A DNA stretch of 64,000 nucleotides from Planctomycetota bacterium (GCA_008501825.1 QQUA01000020.1:45621-109620), one strand, 5' to 3'. Numbered from the stretch's first letter, positions 24,892-34,815 are shown. Notes: generated by a model from the letters alone, not told the origin. A program made the numbers and translations.

Positions 24892-27105
24892 TTAGAACTT
24901 CAACGAAGTCCCTTTCGCTTCGGTCAAAGCCGGGACCACGCCCATTTCCTGCAACAGGCGGGGGGCCGGCATGACGGCCCCCAAATGCCAGAGGATGAAG
25001 CGGAGGTCGACGGCGATGTTGCGGCTGCGAGCCGGATTCCAGCCGTAATCTCCGGCTACGTTTTCGAACACTCGGTCGAAGTTCAAGCCCACCAAGCGTC
25101 CGGTCCCATCGACAACCGGTGAGCCGCTATTTCCTCCGGTGGTATCGGCGTCGCTAAGAAAACAAACGGGAGGACTGCTTTTGCCGTTTGGAGTCCACGC
25201 TCCGAGGTTCCGGTTCCGAGCCGCCTTTTGAACCGAATCCGGCAAATCGAAAGGCTCGGTTCCCGTGTGCTTGGCGACCATGCCCTCCACACTGGTAAAC
25301 GGAGTGTGAAACACTCCATCGCGAGGTTCGTATCCCTTCACCGTGGCGAAGGAAACCCGAAGCGTGCGATTGGCGTCCGGATAAAAACGTCCTCCCCTCC
25401 AAGCTTGCTGAGCTTCGATCCAACGCGCTCCAACATCCATCCTCATGCCGGCAAGCCGGCTTTGAAAGGCTCGCATGTCGGCCAAGTCGGCGCTCAAAGA
25501 TAAACAGAGAGCCAGCATCGGATCCCGGGAATCCTCCACGTCGGGATGTCCGTCTTGCATCAATTGCATACGAAACTCGGTTTGATTCAATCGAGTTCCG
25601 AGAACCAGGCGAAGGGCCAATTGTTGCAGACTTTCGCCCTCTCGCTGCACTTCCTGCAACCACAGGTCCAAACCTTGCAGGCGTTGATGATCCGGCAGCT
25701 TTTGAGCTTCGGCCAACAAGATCGCCAAAGTTTCCACTTCGACGCTCGGCACCAAAGAACGGGAAAAGCCCTTCACTACGGCTTGCAAACGCGGCAGGTC
25801 TCTCTGTTGATATCCCTGGGCTCGGTCCAAATCTTGCTTGCCCCGTTCTTCAGCAAAGCGTAGCAAGCGAGAACCCAAGGCAAGATAAGCGGAACGGCGG
25901 ACCATCTCGGTCAACACGAAGTCCCGCTCCTGCCGGGCGATTTCTTCAAAGTCCAAGGCTTCCAATTGGCGAAAGACGTCGCCGTAAAGTTCGCTACGCT
26001 GCGGGTCGGACTGTATCCAAGCTTGCAGTTCCTTTTCTTCGGCTTGCTTTCGAGCCACGACTTGATTCCGGTGCAAGCCCCAAACCATGCCTTCGGCGTT
26101 CTTCTGACGATTGGCCAGGCTCTTGCGCCGGGAAGCAATCTTCAAGTGATCTTCCGGAGAAGCGGCAGTGGCCCGCTGCCAAGCATCCAGCAAGCGGGTA
26201 TATAAGTTCAGGCGGCGGGGAAAGAAAAACGACTCGCGAGCCGCCACCAAGGTGGAACTCAAGTAACGCTCGGTACGGCCCGGATAACCCATGACCATCA
26301 CAAGATCGCCGGCATCAACGCCTTCTTGGGAAACTTCCAACCAGCGCTCAGGCCGGTAAGGAACGTTGTTTGGATGATAGGGTGCCGGTGAACCGTCAGG
26401 TGCGACGTAAGCGCGGAAGAAAGAAAAATCTCCGGTATGGCGGGGCCACATCCAGTTGTCCACGTCGCCGCCATATTCCCCAACCATAGCCGGCGGAGCA
26501 TAGACCAAGCGCACGTCCTGGAACTCAGTTCTATAAATCCGACGCCATTCCCGCCCCTGGTAGTAATCGGTCACGATCACACTGGTATTCGGTTGGCGCT
26601 CGCCTTCCGCCACCAATTCTCGGACCTTCCGTTGCACCGCCTCCCAACGAGCCCGGGGATCATCGCCGGCTTGCTCGGCGGCGTCGTGAATCTGGGCGGT
26701 TACGTCCTCAATGCGCCGGACGATGGATACTCGATAACCGCGGGCGGGTAATTCGGCGGCAAAACCTGGGGCGACAAAACCGTCGCGCAAGAGATTCCGC
26801 TCGGTAGTGCTGTTGGCATTGATGGCGGCGTATCCGCAATGGTGGTTGGTGAGGACCAACCCATCCCCCGAGACAAAGGAAGCCGAACAACCATTGATGT
26901 TCACGGCCGCGCTCAGCAGGCCGGCTTCACCGTCCCAAATTTCCTTGGGTTGGAGTTCCAGACCTCGCTCGCGAAGTTTGCCCCAATCCAGTTGCCGGAG
27001 TTGTTCAGGCAACCATTGGCCTTCGTCCGCGATCAAGCCTCGGCCTCCGGCGACCAAAGCGACCAGGCCGGCGAAGGCCCAAAACATTCCAGTTCGTGTT
27101 CTCAT
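24892..27105 (-). CDS. S46 family dipeptidyl peptidase (DPP7/DPP11-like)
   Basis: A periplasmic serine exopeptidase removing N-terminal dipeptides. A signal sequence (GMFWAFAGLVALVAGGRGLI) precedes WLPEQLRQLDWGKLRERGL. The family's catalytic triad motifs are visible: GDGLVLTNHHCGYAAIN (His, near residue 88), EYGGDVDNWMWPRHTGDFSF (Asp) and DADTTGGNSGSPVVDGTGRL (Ser). Length of 737 residues is usual for the family. After the Ser motif comes GLNFDRVFENVAGDYGW. The Arg following FD sits where DPP11-type enzymes carry an Arg that favours acidic P1 residues, while DPP7 has Gly; this specificity call is inference. It is divergent from tamB with a 133-bp shared upstream region. Confidence 0.92.
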   Translation of the reverse strand: MRTRTGMFWAFAGLVALVAGGRGLIADEGQWLPEQLRQLDWGKLRERGLELQPKEIWDGEAGLLSAAVNINGCSASFVSGDGLVLTNHHCGYAAINANSTTERNLLRDGFVAPGFAAELPARGYRVSIVRRIEDVTAQIHDAAEQAGDDPRARWEAVQRKVRELVAEGERQPNTSVIVTDYYQGREWRRIYRTEFQDVRLVYAPPAMVGEYGGDVDNWMWPRHTGDFSFFRAYVAPDGSPAPYHPNNVPYRPERWLEVSQEGVDAGDLVMVMGYPGRTERYLSSTLVAARESFFFPRRLNLYTRLLDAWQRATAASPEDHLKIASRRKSLANRQKNAEGMVWGLHRNQVVARKQAEEKELQAWIQSDPQRSELYGDVFRQLEALDFEEIARQERDFVLTEMVRRSAYLALGSRLLRFAEERGKQDLDRAQGYQQRDLPRLQAVVKGFSRSLVPSVEVETLAILLAEAQKLPDHQRLQGLDLWLQEVQREGESLQQLALRLVLGTRLNQTEFRMQLMQDGHPDVEDSRDPMLALCLSLSADLADMRAFQSRLAGMRMDVGARWIEAQQAWRGGRFYPDANRTLRVSFATVKGYEPRDGVFHTPFTSVEGMVAKHTGTEPFDLPDSVQKAARNRNLGAWTPNGKSSPPVCFLSDADTTGGNSGSPVVDGTGRLVGLNFDRVFENVAGDYGWNPARSRNIAVDLRFILWHLGAVMPAPRLLQEMGVVPALTEAKGTSLKF

Positions 27106-27238
27106 GGTGAATGGGATTCCCGTTGGACTTGACGTCTCAAGATCCTAACCCGACCCTCCGCTCCCCCTGAGGAAATGGGGGCTCCACCGTTTCCACGCCG
27201 GCCGTTGGCGAAACGGGAGGGTTAGACTTCGCCGCATC

Positions 27239-30200
27239 GTGAGCCAGGCGCCTGCTCCCAAAATCAAGCCTCGCCGCCGCCTCAGCCGCAAACGGCGGTT
27301 TCGGCGCTGGCTGGCCGGGTGCCTACTTGTTTTGGTGGGGCTCTATCTAAGCCGGACCTGGACCCTAGCGCCATGGATCCGGCCGCTGGCCCTGAGCCAA
27401 TTGCAGAAAGCCCTGGGAGGCGAATTCGAGTGCCAGGGACCTTCAGGCAGCTGGTTCGGCTCCCTGGAACTGACCCGGATTCGGACTCGAAAAGCCGGCA
27501 CCGAAACTCCGTTGCGGCGGTTGGAAGCCGATCGGGTCCGGCTCGAATACTCCCTTTGGGACCTTCTCCGGGGCGATCCGAACTGGCTTCAAGAAATCCA
27601 AGCGGAGCAAATTCACCTGGTCTTGGATCTGCGCCAGGGGAGGCCGACGGAGGAGGCTCCATCCTCGTCGCCCCCTCCGCGGCTTCCCGCCCACTTTCCG
27701 CGCCTGGCTCTCCAGCAGATCCACCTGGAAATCCTCAGCGAGGACTTTCACCTGGATTTGCCGAATTTGAATTTGGCCACCCCGGAGGCGGATCCGGCGC
27801 CGACGCAGGCCACTCTCCGCCAGTTGGGCGGCTCCTTGCAAGTGGCCGATCAGCGATGGCCCATGTCCTGGCGAGGCGAACTAGGCTTTCAGGATCAACG
27901 GCTGGAAATTCCGGCCCTTTACTGGCAGGAGGACCTGTTTCTTGCCGATTTGCAACTCGACTTGGGGACCTGGGTCAAAAACCGCTTGCTGGGTCGGGGG
28001 TCCCTGAGCCTTCCTCAAGCCGCTTGGGAGCCATGGCGGCCGGAGGACGTCAATTTCCCGGAGCCCAAGGCGGTGGAGCTGCAGTTTGAGGCCGAATTGG
28101 CCCTGGAAGATCTCCTCGCCAGCCAGGCGGAACTCCACTGTCGGAGTGAAATCCCGGCCTCGGGGGATTTCCCCGCAGGAGACCTTCAAGGCCGCTTCCG
28201 TTTGGCCGAGGGAGTGGTTCGAATCCCGGATTTGAGCCTCAACACCGCCGAGGGGAACCTCCGAATCGAAGAACTGGCCTTGCCGATAGAGCGCTGGGAT
28301 CCGGAAAACCCCGCCAACGGATGGCAGGGGCGGCTGTCAGTGCAGTGGAAGGACCTCCAGAACCTGGCCAAAGCCGCCGGCTGGGACGGCGGAGGCGGCC
28401 GCCTTGCCTTGCATCTGGAAGCCGCCGATGGCCAATGGAAGTTCCTGGAAGGCCGCTGGGAGCACGAAAGCACGATCCTAACTTTTGCCGACGCCTTCGT
28501 TCGACCCCAGGTCTGGACCGAGCCGGAAAGCCGTCTTCAAATCCACCTGCCGGTCCACTGGCAAGTGAATCAGGCAGGTGCTCTCGGCTTGCCACAGGAT
28601 TTCCCCGGATTTCAGGTGCAAAGCTTGGCCGATCTGCATCTGGCCTGGGGCAAAGAAGGCCTCCGGGCAGAAATCGAGCTGAACCGCCTGGAAGCGAACA
28701 CCTTGCAAGACCCGGCCTGGACCCTGGCTTTGGAAAGTCCAAGCAGGCTTCGCTATGGCACCGACGGATTTGAAATTTCTCCCCTCACGCTTCACACCCT
28801 GGAAGGCAAACTCCATCTGCAGGGAAAAAGCGATCCCTGGCCTCGAGACCGGAACCAAGCTGGGCAGTCCCGCCTTCATTTGGAGGGTTTGGCGGAGGAT
28901 TTAAATCTCCAAACCCTCGCGCCCCTCCTACCGGGAGGACAGGATTGGACCGCGGCGCCCCTTCATGCACGCTTTCAAGTGCAAGGAAATTGGCTTCAAC
29001 CGGAAGTGCAATTTTCCGGCGAAACCCGAGGCTGGAACTTGCCGCGCCCTTGGGATCCGCAGCAAAGTGCCGTCGATTTGGTCTGGGATTTGACCTATCG
29101 GAGCGAAAGTTGGCATTTACATCACTTCCAGAGCCAAAGCCCCGCTTGGCACATCGCCGCCCGGGGGCAATGGCAAACAGCCCTCGACTTGTTCGCCTTG
29201 GGACAGGGAGAACCGTGGGCCCACGGGCCATTGCAAGCTGAAGCCGAAGTGGACCTCCAAGATCTAGCCTGGTGGTCGGATATCGCCGCCTGGCCCGGAT
29301 CGGTGGAAGGAAACTTGCAAGCTCAAGTCCAAGTCGAGGGTCCGCTGCAACAACTTCAATGGCAAGCTTCCGCCGTACTGGAAGAGGCCGCCTGGACGCC
29401 GCCGGAGGCAAGTCCCGAGGAGCCCTCGACCCCAGAGAGTTGGCGCGGTTCGGGAGTACGTCTTACTTCCACTGGAGCGATGGATGAAGGCCAGTGGTCT
29501 GGAAAAGTCATCTTCGAACAAGGCCAGTTCACGCACGGAGATTGGCAAACGAGTTTCCGCGAGCCTGGCCTTGTTCAAAAATTCTCCGACCAACGTCTTG
29601 CGGTGGATTTCCCGTCTGTAACGGTATCCGACACCGACTGGGCATTGCGCGCACTGGCAACGTCCGAAAAGTTGGCCATCGAAACCTTGCAAGGCAATGG
29701 AGAGGGATTGCAACTGGATTTTACGGCCACCATACCGCTGGATGCGGAGCAGGAAATGCCGGCCCTGGCTTCAGCTCCCATGCAAGCGGACCTTGAGATT
29801 CAACAACTGGATTTGCAAAGACTGAACCAATGGTTGCCAATTCCAGGACCGTGGCAGGATTGGAAAGGGCAAGTCCAGGGCAGGCTCAAGGCTGACGGCT
29901 CCACCCAAAACCCAGCTCTTTCCATGCAACTTGAAGCGGAAGCCCTTCAGGCGCCCTCGGCCTTGGACCTTCCATTCGAGGATACCTTTCAGCTCCAAAC
30001 TTCATGGACGTATGAGCAAGGGACGTGGCAATTGGATCAAGGGCGGCTGGAAAATGATTCCCTTTCTCTCGAGGCTGAACCTTGCCGCCTGCAACTACCG
30101 CTGGATCTAATCGAACTAAGCAAGGGAACGCCTTTGGAATGGCGCCAGTCCGCTCTAGCCGGCGCTTTCGTATTCAGCAGCGAGGATTTGTCGTGGTTAG

Positions 30201-31402
30201 GGCATGAAGAAGGAACTCTGCGACGGGCCGGCGGGCGACTGCACGCCAGATTGGAGTTGGCTGGAACCGCAGGAGATCCAGAGTTGGCCGGGGATCTGGA
30301 AATCCAAGATGGGGAACTCCGACTGGCCAGTCCCGGCTTGGCTTCCTTCACTGCTTTACAGGGAAAGGCGAAGTTGCATGGGAATCGATTGGACCTTGAT
30401 GCCCTTCACGGTGAATTAGGCGCTTCTCCTTTTCAGGCCAAGGGGTGGATTGATTTCAACGAAAGATCCAACCCTTCTCTGCAAATTGCATTGCGGGGCG
30501 AAGACCTCTTGCTCTATCGCCGGCAAGGGGTGAAATTGCGGGCCGATTCTGAATTGCTGGTCCAAGGCACTTTGCAAGACCTTTGGTTGAAAGGGAAGCT
30601 GGACGTTACCGACGGCCGCTTTGTCAAAAACATCGACCTCCTGGCTCTGACCGAATCCAGGCCAACGACTCCCGGAGGGCCGGAAGGCATCAACCTATTC
30701 AGTCTGGGACCGCCCCTGGATCAGATGAAGATCGATTTGTCGGTGGTTTCGGAGAACGGCTTCCGAATTAAAAACAACTTGATCAACGGCATGGTCCGCC
30801 CGGATCTCAAAATCCTGGGCACCGGGGAAGTCCCTTACATGCAAGGGCGGCTTTACGTCGATCCCACTCTAGTTTCTTTGCCGGCTACGACTCTACGAAT
30901 ACAAAGCGGCTGGATTCAATTTGAAGAAGGCGATCCGTTTATTCCCAAATTGCAACTGGCCGGGGAAACCCGCCAATTGGGCTACGACGTAAAAATGAGC
31001 CTGACCGGACCCTATCACGAACCGCTGATTCGCTTTTCCTCCGTTCCCCCCTTGGCCCAAGACCAACTTTTGTTGATGGTGATGACCGGAAAGCCGCCGG
31101 AAGATCCCTTTAACCGCAATGCCGGCAATCGCGCTCTGGGTTCGGTTGCCGTTTACTTAGGCCGCGATTTCTTGACCCGGTTGTTCGGCGACGAATCCAC
31201 CGAATCCCGCGAGTCTCTCCTGAATCGATTCGAAGTGGAAACCGGCAGGGACGCCACCCGATCAGGCGCGGAAACGGTCGAGGGACGATTCCTTCTGGTT
31301 CGAAACGTCTTGGTGGAAGGCGATGCTTTGTACATCGAAGGTGAAAAAGACGCCTACGATGACTTCAACCTGGGCATCAAACTCTTATTCCGTTTGCAAT
31401 GA
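27239..31402 (+). CDS. tamB: TamB-like translocation/assembly protein (AsmA superfamily)
   Basis: A 1387-residue protein with a very basic N terminus, one signal-anchor helix (WLAGCLLVLVGLYLSRTW) and a long beta-rich periplasmic body, as in TamB/AsmA-like bridge proteins spanning inner to outer membrane. The C-terminal TamB domain is recognisable: GQFVKNIDLL-like strands near residue 1120, INLFSLGPPLDQMKIDLSVV, GMVRPDLKILGTGEVPYMQG, LRIQSGWIQFEEGDPFIPKL and PPLAQDQLLLMVMTGKPPED. The start is GTG at 27239. Its stop overlaps the ATG of the Omp85-family gene (ATGA, 31399-31402), the expected TamB-TamA pairing. It probably takes part in outer-membrane protein insertion or lipid transport. Confidence 0.9.
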   Translation: MSQAPAPKIKPRRRLSRKRRFRRWLAGCLLVLVGLYLSRTWTLAPWIRPLALSQLQKALGGEFECQGPSGSWFGSLELTRIRTRKAGTETPLRRLEADRVRLEYSLWDLLRGDPNWLQEIQAEQIHLVLDLRQGRPTEEAPSSSPPPRLPAHFPRLALQQIHLEILSEDFHLDLPNLNLATPEADPAPTQATLRQLGGSLQVADQRWPMSWRGELGFQDQRLEIPALYWQEDLFLADLQLDLGTWVKNRLLGRGSLSLPQAAWEPWRPEDVNFPEPKAVELQFEAELALEDLLASQAELHCRSEIPASGDFPAGDLQGRFRLAEGVVRIPDLSLNTAEGNLRIEELALPIERWDPENPANGWQGRLSVQWKDLQNLAKAAGWDGGGGRLALHLEAADGQWKFLEGRWEHESTILTFADAFVRPQVWTEPESRLQIHLPVHWQVNQAGALGLPQDFPGFQVQSLADLHLAWGKEGLRAEIELNRLEANTLQDPAWTLALESPSRLRYGTDGFEISPLTLHTLEGKLHLQGKSDPWPRDRNQAGQSRLHLEGLAEDLNLQTLAPLLPGGQDWTAAPLHARFQVQGNWLQPEVQFSGETRGWNLPRPWDPQQSAVDLVWDLTYRSESWHLHHFQSQSPAWHIAARGQWQTALDLFALGQGEPWAHGPLQAEAEVDLQDLAWWSDIAAWPGSVEGNLQAQVQVEGPLQQLQWQASAVLEEAAWTPPEASPEEPSTPESWRGSGVRLTSTGAMDEGQWSGKVIFEQGQFTHGDWQTSFREPGLVQKFSDQRLAVDFPSVTVSDTDWALRALATSEKLAIETLQGNGEGLQLDFTATIPLDAEQEMPALASAPMQADLEIQQLDLQRLNQWLPIPGPWQDWKGQVQGRLKADGSTQNPALSMQLEAEALQAPSALDLPFEDTFQLQTSWTYEQGTWQLDQGRLENDSLSLEAEPCRLQLPLDLIELSKGTPLEWRQSALAGAFVFSSEDLSWLGHEEGTLRRAGGRLHARLELAGTAGDPELAGDLEIQDGELRLASPGLASFTALQGKAKLHGNRLDLDALHGELGASPFQAKGWIDFNERSNPSLQIALRGEDLLLYRRQGVKLRADSELLVQGTLQDLWLKGKLDVTDGRFVKNIDLLALTESRPTTPGGPEGINLFSLGPPLDQMKIDLSVVSENGFRIKNNLINGMVRPDLKILGTGEVPYMQGRLYVDPTLVSLPATTLRIQSGWIQFEEGDPFIPKLQLAGETRQLGYDVKMSLTGPYHEPLIRFSSVPPLAQDQLLLMVMTGKPPEDPFNRNAGNRALGSVAVYLGRDFLTRLFGDESTESRESLLNRFEVETGRDATRSGAETVEGRFLLVRNVLVEGDALYIEGEKDAYDDFNLGIKLLFRLQ

Positions 31403-33444
31403 AGGCTTTCTTCGTCTGCTGGGTCCTGCTCGTTTTCGGAGGATGTGCTGCTGCGGAATCAGAACCGCAAGAGCCGCCGGCGGCGGAGCCGCAAGGGGCT
31501 ATTCGGGCAGCGGACTTCGAGTTCGAAGGCAACCAAAACATAGGCCGGGGCGAATTGGAAAACGCCGCCGTAGATGAATTCGTCGACCTTGAGAAATATG
31601 GTTATCGCCGGGCGGAAGTCGACGACGCCGCCTTCATGATGGAATCTTATTATCGGGATCAAGGCTATCCATTCGCCCGAGTGCGATATCGCTACCGACC
31701 GCAAGGAGATCGACTCTTGGTTCGCTTTTTGGTGGAAGAAGGTCCGCGCACCAACCTCGAAAAGATCAGAATCACCGGAAACTCATTATTTACCAATCAA
31801 GAATTGTATGGATTTTTCCTAACGGGAAACGCGACCGAACCCGGGCCGAATAGCTGGTTCGTGCAAAGCAAGGTCGATTCCGCCGCAAGCGGCATTCGAA
31901 CCGCTTATATGGCGCAAGGCTACCTTGAGGCTCAAGTGGTTTCTATCGAGCCGATTCTCAATAAGGAGCGAACTCAAGCTCGCCTCCGGGTGGTGATAGA
32001 AGAAGGCATCCGCCATTTCATTCAACGGGTCCGGCTTCCGGCATTGGACGATCTTCCGCAAAAAGCCCTTCAAGAAGCCGCAGAGAAATTTCACCGCCTC
32101 CCCTACTATCCTCGGCGGAATCAGGAAGTGAGGTCGGCTCTGGAAGAAGTCTTGGCTGAAGCCGGTCATGCCGACGCCAAGGTCGAAACCAATCGCATCA
32201 GCCGGAAGGACGGAAGAGAAATCATGGATGTCCAATGGACTCCAGGCCCGAAAGTAACCATTCAAGCGATCGAAGTCCTCGGCAATGAGAAAACCAGTTC
32301 CAGCTTCATTCGCTCCAGATTGAGGTTGCAGCCGGGAGTCGTTTTCAGCCGCAGCGGGGAACGCGAATCCTTCGCTCGCCTCTATCAGACCGGATTGTTC
32401 AAGACCATCGATATGCGCCTCAAGGGGACCGGCGAACAACGAATCCTCGAAGTCGAGGTGGAAGAAAATCCTACCATTGAAATTACCGTGGCCCCCGGTT
32501 ACGGCAGCTATGAAAAACTGCGAACGAAACTTGGCATCCGAGAAAACAACTTGTTCGGCACCGGCCGAGCTTTGCGGGGCGAGTTCAAGCTATCCATGAA
32601 AAGCGAATCGGTATTGGTCGGCTTCACCTCCCCTTGGCTGTTCGGTTCCGATTTATCTCTGGACGTTCCGGTATTCACCCGACGAAGAGAGGAACCGGCT
32701 TTCGTTCATCGGGAAAGCGGGTTCGGACTGTTGCTGAAACGACAATGGAGCCAACCGCTCTCCACCACTTTCGGCTACAGTTTGAGCCATTCGGAAATCA
32801 GCGAATTGGAAGGAGCCGTGGGTGCCCGAGTCGTAGCGGAGGACGTCCGCCTGGCCAGTCTATTTCTGGAACCGCGGCACGACACTCGAAACGATTTGTT
32901 CAATCCGAGCGCCGGACATCTGGGATCGATTCGCTTGGAATACGGGGACGATTTCCTCGGCAGTCAACTAAACTTCCAGCGGACCCAACTCTCTTATTCC
33001 AGCTATTCCAGCTTTTCGGAAGATTGGATCTTGGCGTTTTCGGCCCGAACAGGTTTCATCCGCCCGCTAGGAGATACCGAGGCCATTCCCTTGCAGGAAC
33101 GTTTTTTCAACGGCGGCGAAGATTCGGTCCGGAGTTTTGAGGAATCCCGCCTAGGTCCCCGGGACCGGCGCGGTCGCCCGCTGGGCGGCGAGGTCCGCAA
33201 CATCTTGAACTTGGAGCTTCGCCACCGCTTATTCGGAAACGTTTACGGAGCGTTGTTCTTCGACTACGGCAACGTCGGCCGAGATTTCGAAGACTATTGG
33301 GACGGTTTCCGGTCCGGGGTCGGTACCGGCCTGCGCTATCTACTTCCGGTAGGAGCGGTCCGACTGGACGCCGGTTACAAGCCGGACCGCCTTCCTGGAG
33401 AATCCACCTTTGAGGTCCACCTTTCAGTGGGAATGGCCTTTTAA
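31399..33444 (+). CDS. Omp85-family outer-membrane protein (TamA/BamA-like)
   Basis: A 681-residue beta-barrel assembly protein, partner of the overlapping tamB. After a signal sequence ending near LVFGGCAAAES come POTRA-type repeats (AADFEFEGNQNIGRGELENA; LEKIRITGNSLFTNQELYGF; IQAIEVLGNEKTSSSFIRSR with GLFKTIDMRLKG). The C-terminal barrel includes GYGSYEKLRTKLGIRENNLF, PRHDTRNDLFNPSAGHLGSI and the loop-6 region FFNGGEDSVRSFEESRLGPR, where the usual VRGF/Y reads VRSF. It ends in FEVHLSVGMAF with a terminal Phe, as expected for an OMP. The Cys after the signal could be a lipidation site, as in TamL of Bacteroidota, but the lipobox is poor. Confidence 0.9.
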   Translation: MKAFFVCWVLLVFGGCAAAESEPQEPPAAEPQGAIRAADFEFEGNQNIGRGELENAAVDEFVDLEKYGYRRAEVDDAAFMMESYYRDQGYPFARVRYRYRPQGDRLLVRFLVEEGPRTNLEKIRITGNSLFTNQELYGFFLTGNATEPGPNSWFVQSKVDSAASGIRTAYMAQGYLEAQVVSIEPILNKERTQARLRVVIEEGIRHFIQRVRLPALDDLPQKALQEAAEKFHRLPYYPRRNQEVRSALEEVLAEAGHADAKVETNRISRKDGREIMDVQWTPGPKVTIQAIEVLGNEKTSSSFIRSRLRLQPGVVFSRSGERESFARLYQTGLFKTIDMRLKGTGEQRILEVEVEENPTIEITVAPGYGSYEKLRTKLGIRENNLFGTGRALRGEFKLSMKSESVLVGFTSPWLFGSDLSLDVPVFTRRREEPAFVHRESGFGLLLKRQWSQPLSTTFGYSLSHSEISELEGAVGARVVAEDVRLASLFLEPRHDTRNDLFNPSAGHLGSIRLEYGDDFLGSQLNFQRTQLSYSSYSSFSEDWILAFSARTGFIRPLGDTEAIPLQERFFNGGEDSVRSFEESRLGPRDRRGRPLGGEVRNILNLELRHRLFGNVYGALFFDYGNVGRDFEDYWDGFRSGVGTGLRYLLPVGAVRLDAGYKPDRLPGESTFEVHLSVGMAF

Positions 33445-33447
33445 ACG

Positions 33448-33936
33448 CTATTCTACGTTGAATTTCTCATGCCCGGCTTTCTCGAAAGCCAGGACTTCCG
33501 CCAGCACTTTTTGTGCCGCTTCCCGGTCTTCCTTGACCAAGGCAATCTCCAAATCGAACATTTTCTGAATCATCTGCAATTGCATGATTCGATATTCCTG
33601 CAAATAGGTCTTCCGCTGCGCTTCCGGAATTTTTTCCGCGTAGTGCGGTTGCATCAACCGGCTGATTTGAGCGTAAGCCTGAGCATCCAATACGTGCTCC
33701 ACCATGGCCGCCATGTCTACGTCATCCTTGGGAAGCCCCCGGCGCAGTTTGCGCAAGGACTTCTTCATCGCGGTCATGGCCTCTTCCAGGGAAGGTTCCT
33801 GCTCCTGCATGGAGGCCACGGCGGGCTCCAACCGGTCGGCTGCGGAGCTGGCCGAAGAAGTTGCCAGGACGGCGGGGCCGCCGACGGCAATGGCGGCACC
33901 GAGCAAAAGGGTCGGGAGGGGTTTCATGCACCCCAT
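33448..33936 (-). CDS. Periplasmic four-helix protein, cytochrome b562-like
   Basis: A signal peptide (MKPLPTLLLGAAIAVGGPAV) precedes about 115 residues of helical sequence. The layout matches cytochrome b562: SLEEAMTAMKKSLRKLRRGL (candidate Met ligand in helix 1), a middle pair of helices, and the last helix ending FEKAGHEKFNVE (candidate His ligand; the family ends around an AYHQKYR-type motif). The role would be periplasmic electron transfer or metal sensing, but heme binding is inference. Two starts are possible (33936 and 33927); the second has a GGGGT stretch upstream. It converges on the Omp85 gene with only 3 bp between stops. Confidence 0.65.
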   Translation of the reverse strand: MGCMKPLPTLLLGAAIAVGGPAVLATSSASSAADRLEPAVASMQEQEPSLEEAMTAMKKSLRKLRRGLPKDDVDMAAMVEHVLDAQAYAQISRLMQPHYAEKIPEAQRKTYLQEYRIMQLQMIQKMFDLEIALVKEDREAAQKVLAEVLAFEKAGHEKFNVE

Positions 33937-33988
33937 GCTAGCCAGGGCACCAAACCCCGGCTACGCGAAGCGGAACCGGACTTGAAAA

Positions 33989-34795
33989 CTAAAACTCGAT
34001 CACGGTGCCGTTGGGCAGGGTGACTTTGCTTTTCACCGAAGGGCGGTTTAATTCCACCCAAGCCTGCAGGGCCTGGTCAGCCTTGTGACGGCGGACCTTG
34101 TGCTCCAGTTGGTCCCGCACTTTGTCAAAAGTTAAGCCTCCCTCCAAGAGGACTTCCGGTCGATCCACGGCAGAAAGGGCGTTCTCGTACACTTGACGCA
34201 GCTCCTCCTCCGGAATTTCACCAACTTCTTTCTCGGCCTGCTCGAACAAGAGGTTCATGCGCACCCGCCGCTCTGCGTGAGCCAAGACACCGGCTTCCCC
34301 GTATCGCTTCAAGACCGTCGGGCTGGAAGCTCCCAATGCGCCTTTAAAACGATCCTCGAAATTGTGGCGCAGCTCATCCGGAATCTTTTCCCAGCGGCGA
34401 TGGCTTTCCCACAAAAGCAACATATCGCCAACCAGAGGGTGAAAAAGGTCCGCCGGATCTTCAAAAAAGCGCCGCTCCGCCTCTTTCACTTGCTCCGGAT
34501 CGCGGAAATCATAGTCGCCGGTAATGTTGAAAAAGTGATTCCATTCCGGAGTCAGGAAGTCGCGCACGATCTGGTCGTCGACCACCTCGCCGTTCAATTC
34601 CAAAATCACCGGCCAAGGCAAATCGGGGGTATGCCAAATGATGCCGTCTTCCGGAGCTTCAGCCGCCCAACTGGGCCCCTCGCTGTTTTGGTTCTCCGGC
34701 TCGCCATCATTCCCGGTGGCTTCGGCTTCAGCGCCACAAGCGGAAGAAAGGAAAGCGAACAGGCCAAGAAGGAGGAACAGGTACCGAACGTTCAT
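33989..34795 (-). CDS. Lipoprotein, possible SurA-N-like chaperone fold
   Basis: The ATG at 34795 is chosen because it gives a lipoprotein signal (MNVRYLFLLLGLFAFLSSAC, Cys at residue 20). The longer frame from 34960 adds a Thr/Ser-rich lead antisense to the metzincin gene end and is rejected. After an acidic Glu/Asn linker, the segment ILELNGEVVDDQIVRDFL and the helical middle (PEQVKEAERRFFEDPADLFH, ELRQVYENALSA, DQLEHKVRRHKADQALQAWV) resemble SurA/PpiD-type N-terminal chaperone regions. No parvulin catalytic domain is visible. A role in outer-membrane protein handling near tamB/Omp85 is attractive but inferred. Confidence 0.6.
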   Translation of the reverse strand: MNVRYLFLLLGLFAFLSSACGAEAEATGNDGEPENQNSEGPSWAAEAPEDGIIWHTPDLPWPVILELNGEVVDDQIVRDFLTPEWNHFFNITGDYDFRDPEQVKEAERRFFEDPADLFHPLVGDMLLLWESHRRWEKIPDELRHNFEDRFKGALGASSPTVLKRYGEAGVLAHAERRVRMNLLFEQAEKEVGEIPEEELRQVYENALSAVDRPEVLLEGGLTFDKVRDQLEHKVRRHKADQALQAWVELNRPSVKSKVTLPNGTVIEF

Positions 34796-34815
34796 CGTGG
34801 GGAAAAGACTAAGGG

